Part shown: piece after piece, positions 27,301 to 39,300 of the stretch
Numbering within the stretch: the stretch's first letter is position 1
Layout: each line of letters opens with the position of its first letter
Source: Daphnia pulex
Taxonomy: Eukaryota > Arthropoda > Branchiopoda > Diplostraca > Daphniidae
Assembly: GCF_021134715.1 (NCBI RefSeq)
Contig: NC_060018.1
Span: forward strand, 6,403,501 to 6,467,500
Direction: 5' to 3'
Length of the DNA: 64,000 nt
The notes under the pieces: generated by a model
What the model saw: the letters and a program-made list of their open reading frames with translations, nothing else
What the model was told of the DNA's origin: nothing
Database searches by the model: none
Position numbers and translations under genes: made by a program

Positions 27301-30300
27301 CTCACCCTTGACAGACAAGTCCTGGCGCTCGATGATATAGTTGACAATGGGCATACCACCGTCATCCTTTGGCTTCTTCCACTTGAGAACGCAGGAATCT
27401 TGGAATATATCGTGAACTGAAATGTCTTCAGGTGCACCTGGCACGTCTGTTAATGAAAAGTAACCAAAATATTTCATTAGCTATTCACAGAAGTCAATAA
27501 TCAAAGGGGAGAATATTTTAATTCCGGAATTATATACCTTGAATATTAAAGTTGACATCCTTGTTCGTTTCTCCTTGGGCGTTCGAGAGTTTGATTTGAT
27601 ATAGACCACTTGAAGAACGGACCGTCTTCTTGAGTTTCATAATAACCTTATCCTCTTGAACGATGATTTCCACATCTTTGACGCCAAGGGCTTTGCCGTC
27701 TTTCAATAGTTTTGCTTCAACAGGAGACTTTCGCATTCCAGGGACTGTAAAGAATACAACAATGGTTATCCATTTAAAATCTAAGATACTGTTGGCGAGA
27801 TATAATTTCCCGCGAATATTTAACATTACCAGTGTATGGGACGTCAACAATTAGCATTTTTCCAGTGGGTCCTTCGACGGGACTTTCAAGGTTGATTTCA
27901 GGTTTTCCCTCGCCTTTGTTGACAGTCAACTGACAAGTCGACTTGAGCCGACCGGATTTGCATTTGATTTCTCCTTGATCGGTAAGCTCCAAGCTGCTGA
28001 AGATGAGCTGGTGTTTACCGCCACCCAAGTTTTTGATTTCGATGCGATCGGACGCTTTAATTGCTTCGCCATTGAGGAAAAATTCGGTGGAAGCGGTTTG
28101 ATCGGCAACTTCGACCTCCAGAATTAACTTCTCCCGTTCCGTGCCCACCGTGTCTTTTAATTTCTTGTTAAACTTGTTAACATCTGCATAAAAACGTGTG
28201 ATTTGAGTCGGTTGTATCGGATGCAAAAAATGAACAAATTAAAAAGAGAAACTTACAATCAACGGTAACCTCTGAATTGGTTTCGTCTGCGTTGGTATGG
28301 CAAGTGTAGTGTCCAGCATCGTTCATTTTGATCTCTTTGAAAAATAAGCGACGCTTTTTGCCCTCTACTTGGATCTGAATCCTGTTAAACCACACATGTT
28401 AATAGTATCGACCGTTTCGTTGAGAGTTTCTTATTTGAAAACTAACTTTTTATCTGTTGGTTTGAAGACTTCACCGTCCTTCTTCCAGATTACTCCCGCG
28501 TCATCCTCGTCAACTTCACATTCTAGCATCACGGCCTCTTTATCAGCAGCTTGAACACTAAGAAGAGTCTTGGTGAACTTGTGCGGGAATTCTGAAATCA
28601 TAAATAAATAAAAAAAAATGTTATTAAGTTCACAATGAAAAGATAACTACGGGTGGTTTTCAAGTGGTTGACGGAACGAATTTCTGATCGTCGCGAAAAA
28701 TTACCAATAAACTTGAGGTGACAAGTAGTCTTCAGGTTCTGCCTCTCAATTTTGCAAGAGTATTCGCCATTGTCTTCTTTAATTGGCCCTTTGAAAACGA
28801 GTCGGCAGGTTCCTGTTAGGTCTTTGCTGATTTCAAACCTCTGACCGTCTGATTCAATCTTCTCCTCGCCCTTGTACCAATTGACAGGCGCTTTGTGATG
28901 ATTGACCTGGCATTCCAGTTCATATTCACGGTTAAGATAAGCTTCAGCTTTCTTTGGCAACTGGCGGACGAACGAATAAACTTGGTCGGCCTCTGAACAG
29001 TCAAATGAATATGTAAAAAAAAAAGATATTTTAAAAATTGTAAAAATATGAATTGTTCTCTGAAGTAATGCAATAATTTAACCATACGTACCCTCTACAG
29101 TGAGATAGGCGCTACAAGTGATGCCACCAATTTCGATTGTGTATTTGCCCATGTCGTCAACTTTTGGTTGAGTAATGATCAGTTTGTAAACGTCGTTTTC
29201 AACCGTCATTTTATGGCGAGAGCCAGAGAATATTTCCTAAAAGATTTTGAATAGAAACAAAAAAATTAATTAATGTGACTTCCGCTACCATTAATTATAA
29301 AAATAAAAAGCTAGATTTTGAACGTACATCTTTTTTGAGGTACCACTTGGGCTTGCCATTGGGTTTGGAAAAGATGCATTCGAAAACAACTTTTTTGTCT
29401 TTTCCTTCTTTGACGGTCTGGTCAATCAAAGGCTTCATGAAACTTTCTTGTTTCTGGTTGTTTGGCAGCACCACGACGAAATTGAGATGAAAATTATTGA
29501 AAGGAAACAAAAAAAAACATTGAAAAACAAACGAATATGTTCAAAAACAAACGAAAAGCTTTCATTCGATGCGTGACCACAGTAACGAATAAAAAGATAA
29601 AAGTAATCGATTTTGAGGATGAATTTGAAATTGATTTGCAACGGATTTCCTGTCTTTCAAAGGGACTATAATTATAAGCAACATAAAACAAACGAAAAAA
29701 AAGATTGAAACAAAACAGATAAAAGCAGAAATTCCTTAATAAGTAGATTTTTGTAAAAAAAAAAAAAACATTCCAACTAAAAAGGGGAAAATGATGTAAC
29801 AGCTCTTCAAACATCATCGTAAAATACGACGATGTGACTCGTAGCAGCAGTTGAAAATATACATAGAAAAATCGATAGGTATTGTACAGTTAAAAATAAA
29901 TTAAGGAAAAGACAGAGAAAGAAGTAGAACAGTACAACAGAGTAATAGAGATAGGAAGAAGGAAGTAGTTGTTTGATTTTTCAAAAGAAGTCGTATGTAT
30001 CTGTAGGAATACACCAGTTAAATTCGATGAACTAGCCTAGTGATTAAAGGTTTGGCACAGAAAATATTGAGCGCATAAAGGGCAGTAGGAACTTAGAGGA
30101 CAGGAATCCGGTCGCACGATCGACTATCATCAACAATTCTAATATTTCAATTGAACAGAAGGACATAGTGTTTTGAATAATATAAATACAAAAAAAAAAT
30201 TTCAAACCAATTCATAAGCATGAAACTCACTTACGCATGTTTTTGTGAATTTTGCCACTCTGTTAAACGGAATGCGTGTTAAATGTCAGATAAGTTGTTC

Positions 30301-33300
30301 GTATAGTCTGTTAAAACTTTTTCGCAACATCGCCACATGCGATCGCTTCCAAATCCTGACACCAAAAGACTGATAGTTCCGTATTTATCCCCTTACAAAT
30401 TTGAGCGTCAATCCGAATGAAAAAGTGGCGATATTTGGAAGCTATAGCCAAAGAAAGGCATTCATTTGAAGTAGAACTGAACGCGAAGACGTGGTGACAG
30501 TGCTGACACTGCGCATAAACTGTACACTTTCAGATTTATTTGGAAGAATTTGAAAGAATGGAAACGGGAGGGTCGTTACTATTCAAGCGATCATAGAATT
30601 GGCTTCGTTAAGTTGTAGTGTTTCATCATTCAGAAAAGAGATAGAATAGGAAAACCTTTAAAACAGCTGAATTTGTACGCGTATTTAAGTTGGAAGAATG
30701 AAGGAAAAATTAAAAATCAAGAAAAAAAAATATTATGCTGGTAATGTTTAACGGCACCTCCTCTCTGTTGAATGGTTGAAGAATCGGCCAGTCGGGAATA
30801 ATTTCGGCTAGTGATGGTCGCCGTGGAGTTGGGGCTTTCTCCGCACTCTGACATAACAACATGATCAGAATGTGTAATCTTTTCGATTGGCTATTAAAGG
30901 GCACCTCATTTGGTTGCTTTTCTCTTTTCAAGTTTGAAATGGTTAGCGATAAAAATACTTTTGAGAAATCAGCGAAATAGTCAAAAAATTGTGAACAGGG
31001 CCTTAATGTGCATCGATTGCATTTAATTAAAAAAAAACGTGGTGTCGTGAAAGAAATAACGCGGTGTCGTGAAAAAAAAACGCAGATTGCTGTTCCAAAG
31101 AACAACATGATGCTTTTAAGTGCAACCAAGCCGCTTCAGTTGAAAATATCCCGTGCCAAGTAAGTTAGTAAAAAAAAAATTCGAAATAAAAATAAATTAT
31201 AGAAAACCGAGAAATTAAAGAACGAATTGTCGTTCCAACCGTGACAAAGTGCTCAACCCTCAATGTCATACGTATCTGTAAAAAAATATTATCAAATGAA
31301 AAATAAATCACACGCAACCAAATAGACACACTTCACTCAAGTCGCTCCTCAATAGGAAAAAACCAAAAACAGACACAAACTCTAAACGTGGTAAATTGTG
31401 CTTGACTTCTGGACTGTGTTCTCGTGTTGAAGTCGAACGTTAGATGAGCAATACGTATTAAAAAGTCGTTACCAAAAGAAATTAGATCAAAATGAAAAAT
31501 TGAAAAACAAAAAAAATCACTACGGAGACGTGATCTGTCACACCTCTATGAGATCCGGTTTGGCCAGGGTGGGCCAATCGGGTATAGTTTCCGCTAGTGA
31601 AATACGCCTTCGTCCAGCACGATCAATGTCCTACAGCACATTGAAGGCATACCATTTTCGTTACGTAAGGAATCTGTTTTTCCACTCTCTGAAAGCAACT
31701 TGATGAAAAGGGAGGTTGTTTCGTTATGAAGGAAGGATGACGAAGAGTGGACGAAGAATTAGAGTGGACAAGGAAAATAATCAGTGTTAAGTTAAGCTAC
31801 CAAATTTGTTTAATTTACAGGGTTCTGACTGTAAGGCTAATTCCCAACTACAAGTAAATGTCGACTTAAAAATCACATTTTGAATTGGTAAAAAGTCGTT
31901 CTAGACTACTTATGAAACTATTTAAATCCTTCTTCAAATTAAAAACGCTTTTGGCTAAAAAATCATCCAGCGAATCGCGGAAGAAAGCGGTTGGCAACCC
32001 CAGACCAAAGTGTACAAAAAATGCAAGATTTTAATATACGATTTCGGAAGATTCCCCTACTCCCAGCCTTGTGTTAAGTAAATCCCATATTAGTTGTTCT
32101 GTATACCCAGCCATTCGAATGGATTTTTGAACCTGGTGTACGAAATTTGAACCGAGTGGCCAACACATCCAGATTCCAGACCAAGAAAAGGAGAGTGAAT
32201 TAAATTGGGATAGAGGCGGGTAGGAAAAAGTGGGTTTTGACAGACACAAAATGCATCAGACCTTCTGTTCATTCCTGCCCACGTGTTTTAAGATGAGGAG
32301 ATAGTCAGCTAACGAAAGCCGACGTTCCCCGTTCGCTGAGTAATTCGAATAATCAGGCGGAGGCGATGATTCCTTGCTTGGCACGTTCTTCGTTTCCATG
32401 ATCGTCAAATAGACGACAGTTGATTTTGATGAGGGTGAATGGAAAAGTACAAGACACACATGTTGATTTTTCGTCCAGCGAAAAATAAATTTAACCAGAT
32501 GCCATCATGAATATTTCACGATTCTTTGTCGAAGTGTCTACAAGTCACTTCGTCATATTTACGTACGACCTTAATTTTAAACGCTGGCAAGAGCCATCAT
32601 ATTATTTGTAAAAATGACGGCAACAATAAGACATGTGAAGGAAAAGAAATGAATACAAATAGAATAGAGGACAGAAAAGAGAAGAAGTTTGGTGAATATA
32701 CCAATCTTAATTTAACTTGGGTCTAACTATTTGTTACTAAGCATTTTCCCTAGGATGAAATAAAGACAGATCGAAGATGAAATCTTACCTTTTCGACTTT
32801 TTTCAGTTGTGGCTTGGGTGGCTCCTCGACTTCTTTGAGAGTGCCCCAGTCGGGATCTTCCTTATCCTTGCCCCATTTGGCGTATTTTCGTTTTTTCAAC
32901 ATTGCGCGGAAGTCCATTCCACTGGAATCTGTAAAAAAAAAAAAAATTAATTAATAAAAGTAAAAAAATAAAATCTTCAACTCACTACCTTGTGTGAATA
33001 AATGAAAGATTAGCGATAAATACCTGATACGAAAAGAGTAGTTTCAGCCGTATCTTCTCCGTGTTCGTTGGTCACCACAATTCGGTAATTTCCTTCGTCG
33101 TTTGGTTTTGTCTTGCGGATGCAAAGAGTCAGCGTATTCGTTTCGCCGTCGGTGACGTATTTGTAACGACCACCATCCATAATCTCCGTGATACCCTGTT
33201 TTAAAAAATACCACCAATGACAATGACTTTATGTTTGTAAGGTCAATCTTGAGCAAGGCGATAATTACCTTGTAACACTTGAAGGTTGGAACAGGATTAC

Positions 33301-36300
33301 CCTCCACGCGAACGGTGATGTAGGCAGTGGCATCTGAAATACGTTTTTCAAAACAATCATTATTGCAATCTCCTTTGACACAGATGCAATCTTCATCGTG
33401 ATGAACCTTCAACCGCCGAATAATTCTCTTGGATATCGACAATGGATGGTGGACCAGGAGGACCGACCGGTCTTAGCGGCGTCGATACTTTATCAACGCA
33501 TTCCCCGATGTCAGCCGCACTTGGCCGACGCGCGTCGGAGCTGGTTCTTCGTTTCTACGATGATTAAAATGAAGAATATGAATGTGATTGAGATCCTCGT
33601 CCTGGAGCTTCTTCATGTGGATTCTATGTTTAGAGCGGGTGAATTGTGAGTCCTCCACACTTTCAGCACATTCACCACAATCGGATGGAAATAGAAGGAC
33701 GGTAGACGTGTAAAACAATTGAAAAGTGCAAGCAATTCAGAGGATATCACAAAACAGAAGTCATTCGCGTGCAGGGTAATTTTTTTTTCTGGGAAATAAA
33801 GAACAGGTTTGGTATGACATTCAAGATAATTCAATGTGAACGTTTCCAACAGATTGAAGGATTAAATCAATGTGATTTTTTTGTGTTGGATTAAAAACAT
33901 TCAACGAGCAGTAGGAGGCAAAATGATTAGTTTTTGGTGAAACACATTGTAACAAGCTGGCTTATTTTTTAAATTACTGTAAATCTACATACGGCTACAC
34001 ATCGTGGGAGGAAAGGGATCAATTGTGCAGAAACGTCTCTGGGAGATAACCTTGGAAACAAATCTACTGTGCAGATATTTCATCCAAAAGAAATATACGA
34101 AACAGTCTAACACGCGCAGCGAAATCCTCTACAATTGCACGTTTTTGGGTGGAGGTTACAATCAAAAATATTAAACTAATCAGTGCCTATATTGCGCATA
34201 CGACAGATGGAGAACCACCAACAGCGCGCATACGGTACGACACAAGAACAACGAACGAGGAAACTAATTTTGTGTGTTTTTTTTCTTATAAGGTCTAACC
34301 TGTTTTTCATCCATTTCCCCTGGCCTAACTTTTTTCTGATACACCGGAAGAAGTAGGGGAGGAAAAAAAAAAAAGAAGAAAACGTCGTTAAAGAAAACGG
34401 CATAAAAATTGACGGATAAAATGGTTGCAAACAAAGACAGACATGTTGTTGATCATAAATAATAATTGGCATCGATAAAAATAGATAAAAATAGTATAGA
34501 AGCAGAATAGAGACATTTCGATAGGTATGCTCTGCAGCATGCGAAAATGGCCGGAAATGTACGCTAGGTACACTGAGCCGCGAATCTGCAAAAAAAGCGC
34601 ATGGAAGCATTAGCAGCATTCATTTTAAATAAACTAATTTAAAATGTATTCAGTTTTTTAATTTGGGAAAATGATACTAATCCCATAATTGCGTTGTTGT
34701 ATAAGAAATCGACATTTCTTTTGAGAAATGCTTGTTTCTTGACTTAAAAGAAAGCTAAAGGAATCAATTAATTATTATTTTCCCTTCAGATTGCACCCAA
34801 ATCAGCGCGAAGCAAGCTGCAAGTAGCACTTAAGCAACAAGTAGCTGGTATAATAAAATGAATGGCACAAAGGAAAAAGTCGGCCCGAGAATCACGGTTC
34901 GTTGATGAACAGATATCTCACCTCGGCAGCCAATTCACCCGGGCGTAATTTGATTGAATGCTGGAGGCAAAGCACCAGACATGGAATTGATTGAAGAAGA
35001 GACGAACAAATAAAAGCAAAAAAAATAATAATGAATAAAAAAATGAAATAAAAAATAGATAAATAAAAAGTAAAAATAAAAACAATAAAAAAGAAAAAAA
35101 AAAGAAAGTAACAAGGCAAACAAAAATTAGAGAGATCCGGCTGTATAAGGATGGAGAGAGGATTCACTGAGGAACACACGTAAAAAATGGCATTCAACAT
35201 TTCAAATGGATCAACAGTTTTCGATTAGATTCCTATTGAAAATGAGTTTTCTTGATACTTATACTCAAAATTAACGATAGACTTCTTCTAAAGTAATATC
35301 TTTGGTTTTCCTATGTTCGTTCTTAATAAAGAAACATAAGCGCTAATTTTGAAAATGTGAATGATTCAAATCTATTAATTTACATAATTTTGTAACGAGT
35401 GTTAACACTTGGGTTGGAATTAAACTAAATTCAAAATTTTATAAAGCAATCTATACGTAGCACATTTTGTACATAAACGTAAGCTCTTAACGCTCTAAAA
35501 TAATTTTCAGTTTCCTTTTCTTATTTAATGAACACGAAATTAATGGAGCTATTCGATAGCCAATAGGGGATTCAAAGGTTTCACATATCGAGTCATGCGT
35601 ACTATATTCAAGCAGGTTTCATTAGTGTTATCAAATAAAAATAAATAAATAAATAAAAAAAAACGCGGCATGCTTCTCAAAATATTATCTTACCCTTCGG
35701 TCCTCTAAGAGCTCGCCAGGACGTAGTTTTCTATGTTCCTACCAAACAAACTCCGTTTCACATGTGCAAAAAAGCATTTTCCCCTTCTACTAGACATGGA
35801 GGCAATGGCATACTTCATTCCCAAATGACAATTACATGATGAAAAACACTAAACTTGATCTACATGTTTTTTTTTACAAATCTAAAAGTATAACCTAGTC
35901 CTACTCAACTCAACGCAGCATTAATTAGGCTAAACAATTTCATTATAAAAGCTATTTGTAGCTACGAGGCAGATCAACTACCGAACATAGCTTTCAGCCA
36001 CAGTATTAAGCCGACAAACCTTACGCAGACATTAAACGAAATAGTCCCACACGTGCTTGCAATCAAAGACCTGTGCAAGACAAATATAGAATATCTACTG
36101 TACGTTCAAGCATGATTATTGCGAATTCGACGGCAGTATTTAATCAATAATTTGGAGCTTACCGCAAGAGTAAAAAAAGAACTTCTATCACACATATCTA
36201 GATAGGTTTGGATGACGGGATTTTAATAATCTACGTATACGTATAACTAAAATATGACTCCTGACGAGCTTATTGCAATGACCAGGAATTTTCCTTGTCA

Positions 36301-39300
36301 GAAATTCGATTTTGATGTGCCCGGCTTCCGCCTAAAAAGGAACTTAACAACTGCGTTTAAACAAACTCTCCCAAGGGTTTAAATACGTCTTTTTACCGTA
36401 TTTATCAAAATTTTCGCATAAAAAGATAAAATTGTAAAAAATGGTTTAAAAAATGAACATCACTTAATATCGTGAACAATGATGGAAATGTGCGTCCGAT
36501 CTGAAAAAAGTTCCACTTTACTGGAAAATTGATTAATCACAGGTTCTTGGAGATCTAAACCCTTAAAAACATATTCTACAGAATATATTCATACCAAAAT
36601 TAAGCTAACACACAGTGAACTAGAAACAATGAGATAGGTTGTATGCATCTCATTGTTCCTGGAGTTTTGAAACATACCTCATCGGATATCAGTAGACTGG
36701 GACGGCGAGGTTGATCCTCTGGTGGAATAAGAGATCCTCGTCTGCTTGGTGGTCCTGATCCAGTTTGAATGGAACCACGGCGACTTCCTCCAGGAGATTC
36801 CAGCTCCAAAACCTCGATTTTGGGCGCTTCTTTCTCTCGCAATTTCTTAGCCAAATCTTTCGGTTCCTCTTTTGGTTTCTGTTTTGAAATGCAACATGAT
36901 TAACTTAATGTTACATATCTTCTTCAATGTCTTCTTTTGCTTTTTTCCCTTTGAAATATTTACAGGCATCATATTTTGGCATGAGAAAGATCAAGTCTTT
37001 TTCCCACTGAAATTATAATGCGCCGTATTGATTTAAAATTATTCTCCCGCTTTAAGCAATGTAAGGGTTCTTTAATTATGTCCATACCAGAAAAAGCGGT
37101 ACACGGAGGGGAAGAATTTCATCACACTTTAGTTTTGTACGATTTAAAAAATAACGAATTTTTGAAGGGGAGAAAAGGTAAACAAGAAATATGAGAGCTA
37201 ATCATCCCAAGCCAAAAAAAGATAAATAATTCAAAATGTTTTCTTACCTCTTCCTCGGCGGGTTTGGCGGGTTTCGTTTTTTTTTCCTAATAAAAAATTA
37301 TGTGTAAACGACTGTAGATTTGTAAAATCCGAAAAAATATGACAGTCACCTGTTCTTTTGGTTTTTCCTCCTCTTCTTTCTATGAAGTGAAAAAAAAAAT
37401 TAAATTAGAACATGTAAAATTATGTCAAATACAGACAGTGAGTGCGTAGGCAAATTCTGGTAATAATTGCAAAATCGAATATTTTTTTCGATTACCACTA
37501 GTGCTGGAAAATTAAATACATTAGACATTTCAGACAAACTACTTTCATTCGAAATATTTGATACATATTATAAGCCTATGTGTTGTTTTCATGCAGATTC
37601 TTGAAGCAAGGTTTAATTCCCATGCAAATAATCTTAAATTCAAGGGTGTTTAAGGGGTTTGAAGGTTAGACAGTGAAGTTCAATAATTTACATTATATGT
37701 GTCATTTTTTGAGCAAAAATTCATCTTGGGTTGAGTTGCAAATAAGATAAATTATATGATGTAATAATCCTGCGATATAAAGAGATCGAAAAAACATAAT
37801 TTCTTTATCCTCCTTATTTGGCCCCGAAGTTAAATATTATCGGCGTAAAACTGAAGAAATAAAAACGGCATAGATTATCCACTTCCGCGCTGAGAATCAA
37901 GCATATCCGCTGTTAGATCATATTCGATAAAACTGCTCACCAGCCTTGACATGCTTTTTTAAATTCAAAATGTCCGCGCAATTTGGGTTAAAACTGGCGT
38001 GTAGTTAGCTCCGAATTTCGATTTTCAATTAACCTACCTTGCCCCTGGTCGGTTTTAATGATCTTTTTGTATCACTTAGAGTTTTGGCCACATCAGGTGA
38101 TAATTTCGAAATCTGTTTCTCGTGTTTTCCAACTCCTTCGACGGAATGTGATTTTTCCTGACCTTGAGGTTCGGTTATTTTAGGCACCAGGAGTGTTTGC
38201 ATTGAAGTTGGACCCTCGTTTATCTTGTGTTTGTTTACTCCATGGTCGTTATTTGCTTGAGAATGGGGTAATTCTGTTTTGCTATCCGTTTTCTTAGAAT
38301 CATCTGCCTTTTTCTGTTCTGATTCTAGGGTACGGCTTGGCGGAACCTGAACTTCCTGCACCGCGGGAGTTTTCTGTCTTTTCGGTTTCAAATTGTCTTT
38401 CTGTTCAACGGCGGTGCACTCTTTATCTGGAATTTTGTCTGTTTTGGTGTTAGGAGTTACTTCTTGCTGTAATCCATTGGGGAAGGTTGAAACGCCAATT
38501 TTGTCGTTCTGACACTCAGGTCTTTCACTAGGTTTTTGGTTGTTTACTTTTTGATCAACAGTTTTTGTACTCTGCTGAGATCCTTCTTCACAGATTGGGA
38601 GGACAGGAGTTTCTACTTTGTTGTTTCCTTCTTTTTCTGTTTTGGGTGGCTGCATCTTTTGTTGACTTTCAGATGGATTGGTGTTCTCCAAGGAATTTCT
38701 CTTAATATGAATAGGTGACTTCTCATTTGTAACAATTTCGACTGGCTTCACTGATTTTTCAGGTTTGTTTGTAGGTTCAATGACATCCATTTTCTCTTTC
38801 CCCATTTCAGCTGCATTTTCCTTAAATTTGGGTTGTTGGGGTTGAATCTTGTCTTGGCTTTCCTCTGGTACTAACTGGTCTTCAGATTTCTAAATCAATG
38901 GTTTGGAACAAGCATGAAGGTGACATGCATATCTAATATACCATCTTGGCTTGACGGGCAAGACAACAAATTCTATTTATACTTATCAGGCACTACTTCA
39001 TAACTTATCATCTTTGTTACACATTTACTATACATTACAAATAGGTTGATATTGTACATTTCGCTTACCTTTTCTGTCTTCTTTTTGCCTGGAAAGAAAA
39101 CATATTATTAGTACCCAGGCGTTAGTATAAAAATAATTCATATTAAAGATTATTACCGATAACACTAAGTTTTGCAGAGCTTTCTTCTTTTCCAAATTCA
39201 TTGATGATTTGGCATTTGTAGGTTCCTGACATCTCTGTACGGACCGACTGAATGTGTAAGCGAGCTACAGTGCCATCAAATGTCATACGCATTTCACTGC

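Larger units (their letters stand above)
20897..27446 (-). other. bt: Twitchin super-repeat, first part (sixteen exons)
   Basis: Exons 27446-27306, 27235-27068, 27007-26883, 26804-26627, 26486-26339, 25314-25178, 25100-24795, 24701-24399, 24264-23980, 23862-23551, 23443-23314, 23249-23077, 22947-22372, 22281-22115, 22001-21866 and 21787-20897. They encode repeated Fn3-Fn3-Ig units, starting with [13 protein letters not shown]. Often one exon or exon pair equals one domain and junctions between domains are phase 1, the arrangement that permits domain shuffling. The intron 25315-26338 is the only one above 1 kb here; I see nothing coding in it. Confidence 0.92.
29454..32788 (-). other. 3.3-kb twitchin intron region hosting the alternative exons
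   Basis: Besides the candidate exons at 30758-30847, 31544-31630 and 32262-32399, the region is AT-rich with purine-rich low-complexity tracts. No other segment with matching splice sites and phase was accepted. Confidence 0.6.

Noticed and set aside
30235..30259. 25-nt exon-like segment on the minus strand with CAG acceptor and a strong GTAAGTGAG donor
   Set aside because: Length is not a multiple of three while both flanking twitchin exons are phase 0, so inclusion would break the frame.
33044..33442. Long minus-strand reading frame starting [18 protein letters not shown]
   Set aside because: It reads through the intron between 33407 and 33333; the spliced frame ([11 protein letters not shown]) gives a proper Ig start.
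34507..34579. Minus-strand segment after a TTTTTTGCAG acceptor reading [11 protein letters not shown] or IRGSVYLAY
   Set aside because: No donor in a frame compatible with the neighbouring phase-0 exons.
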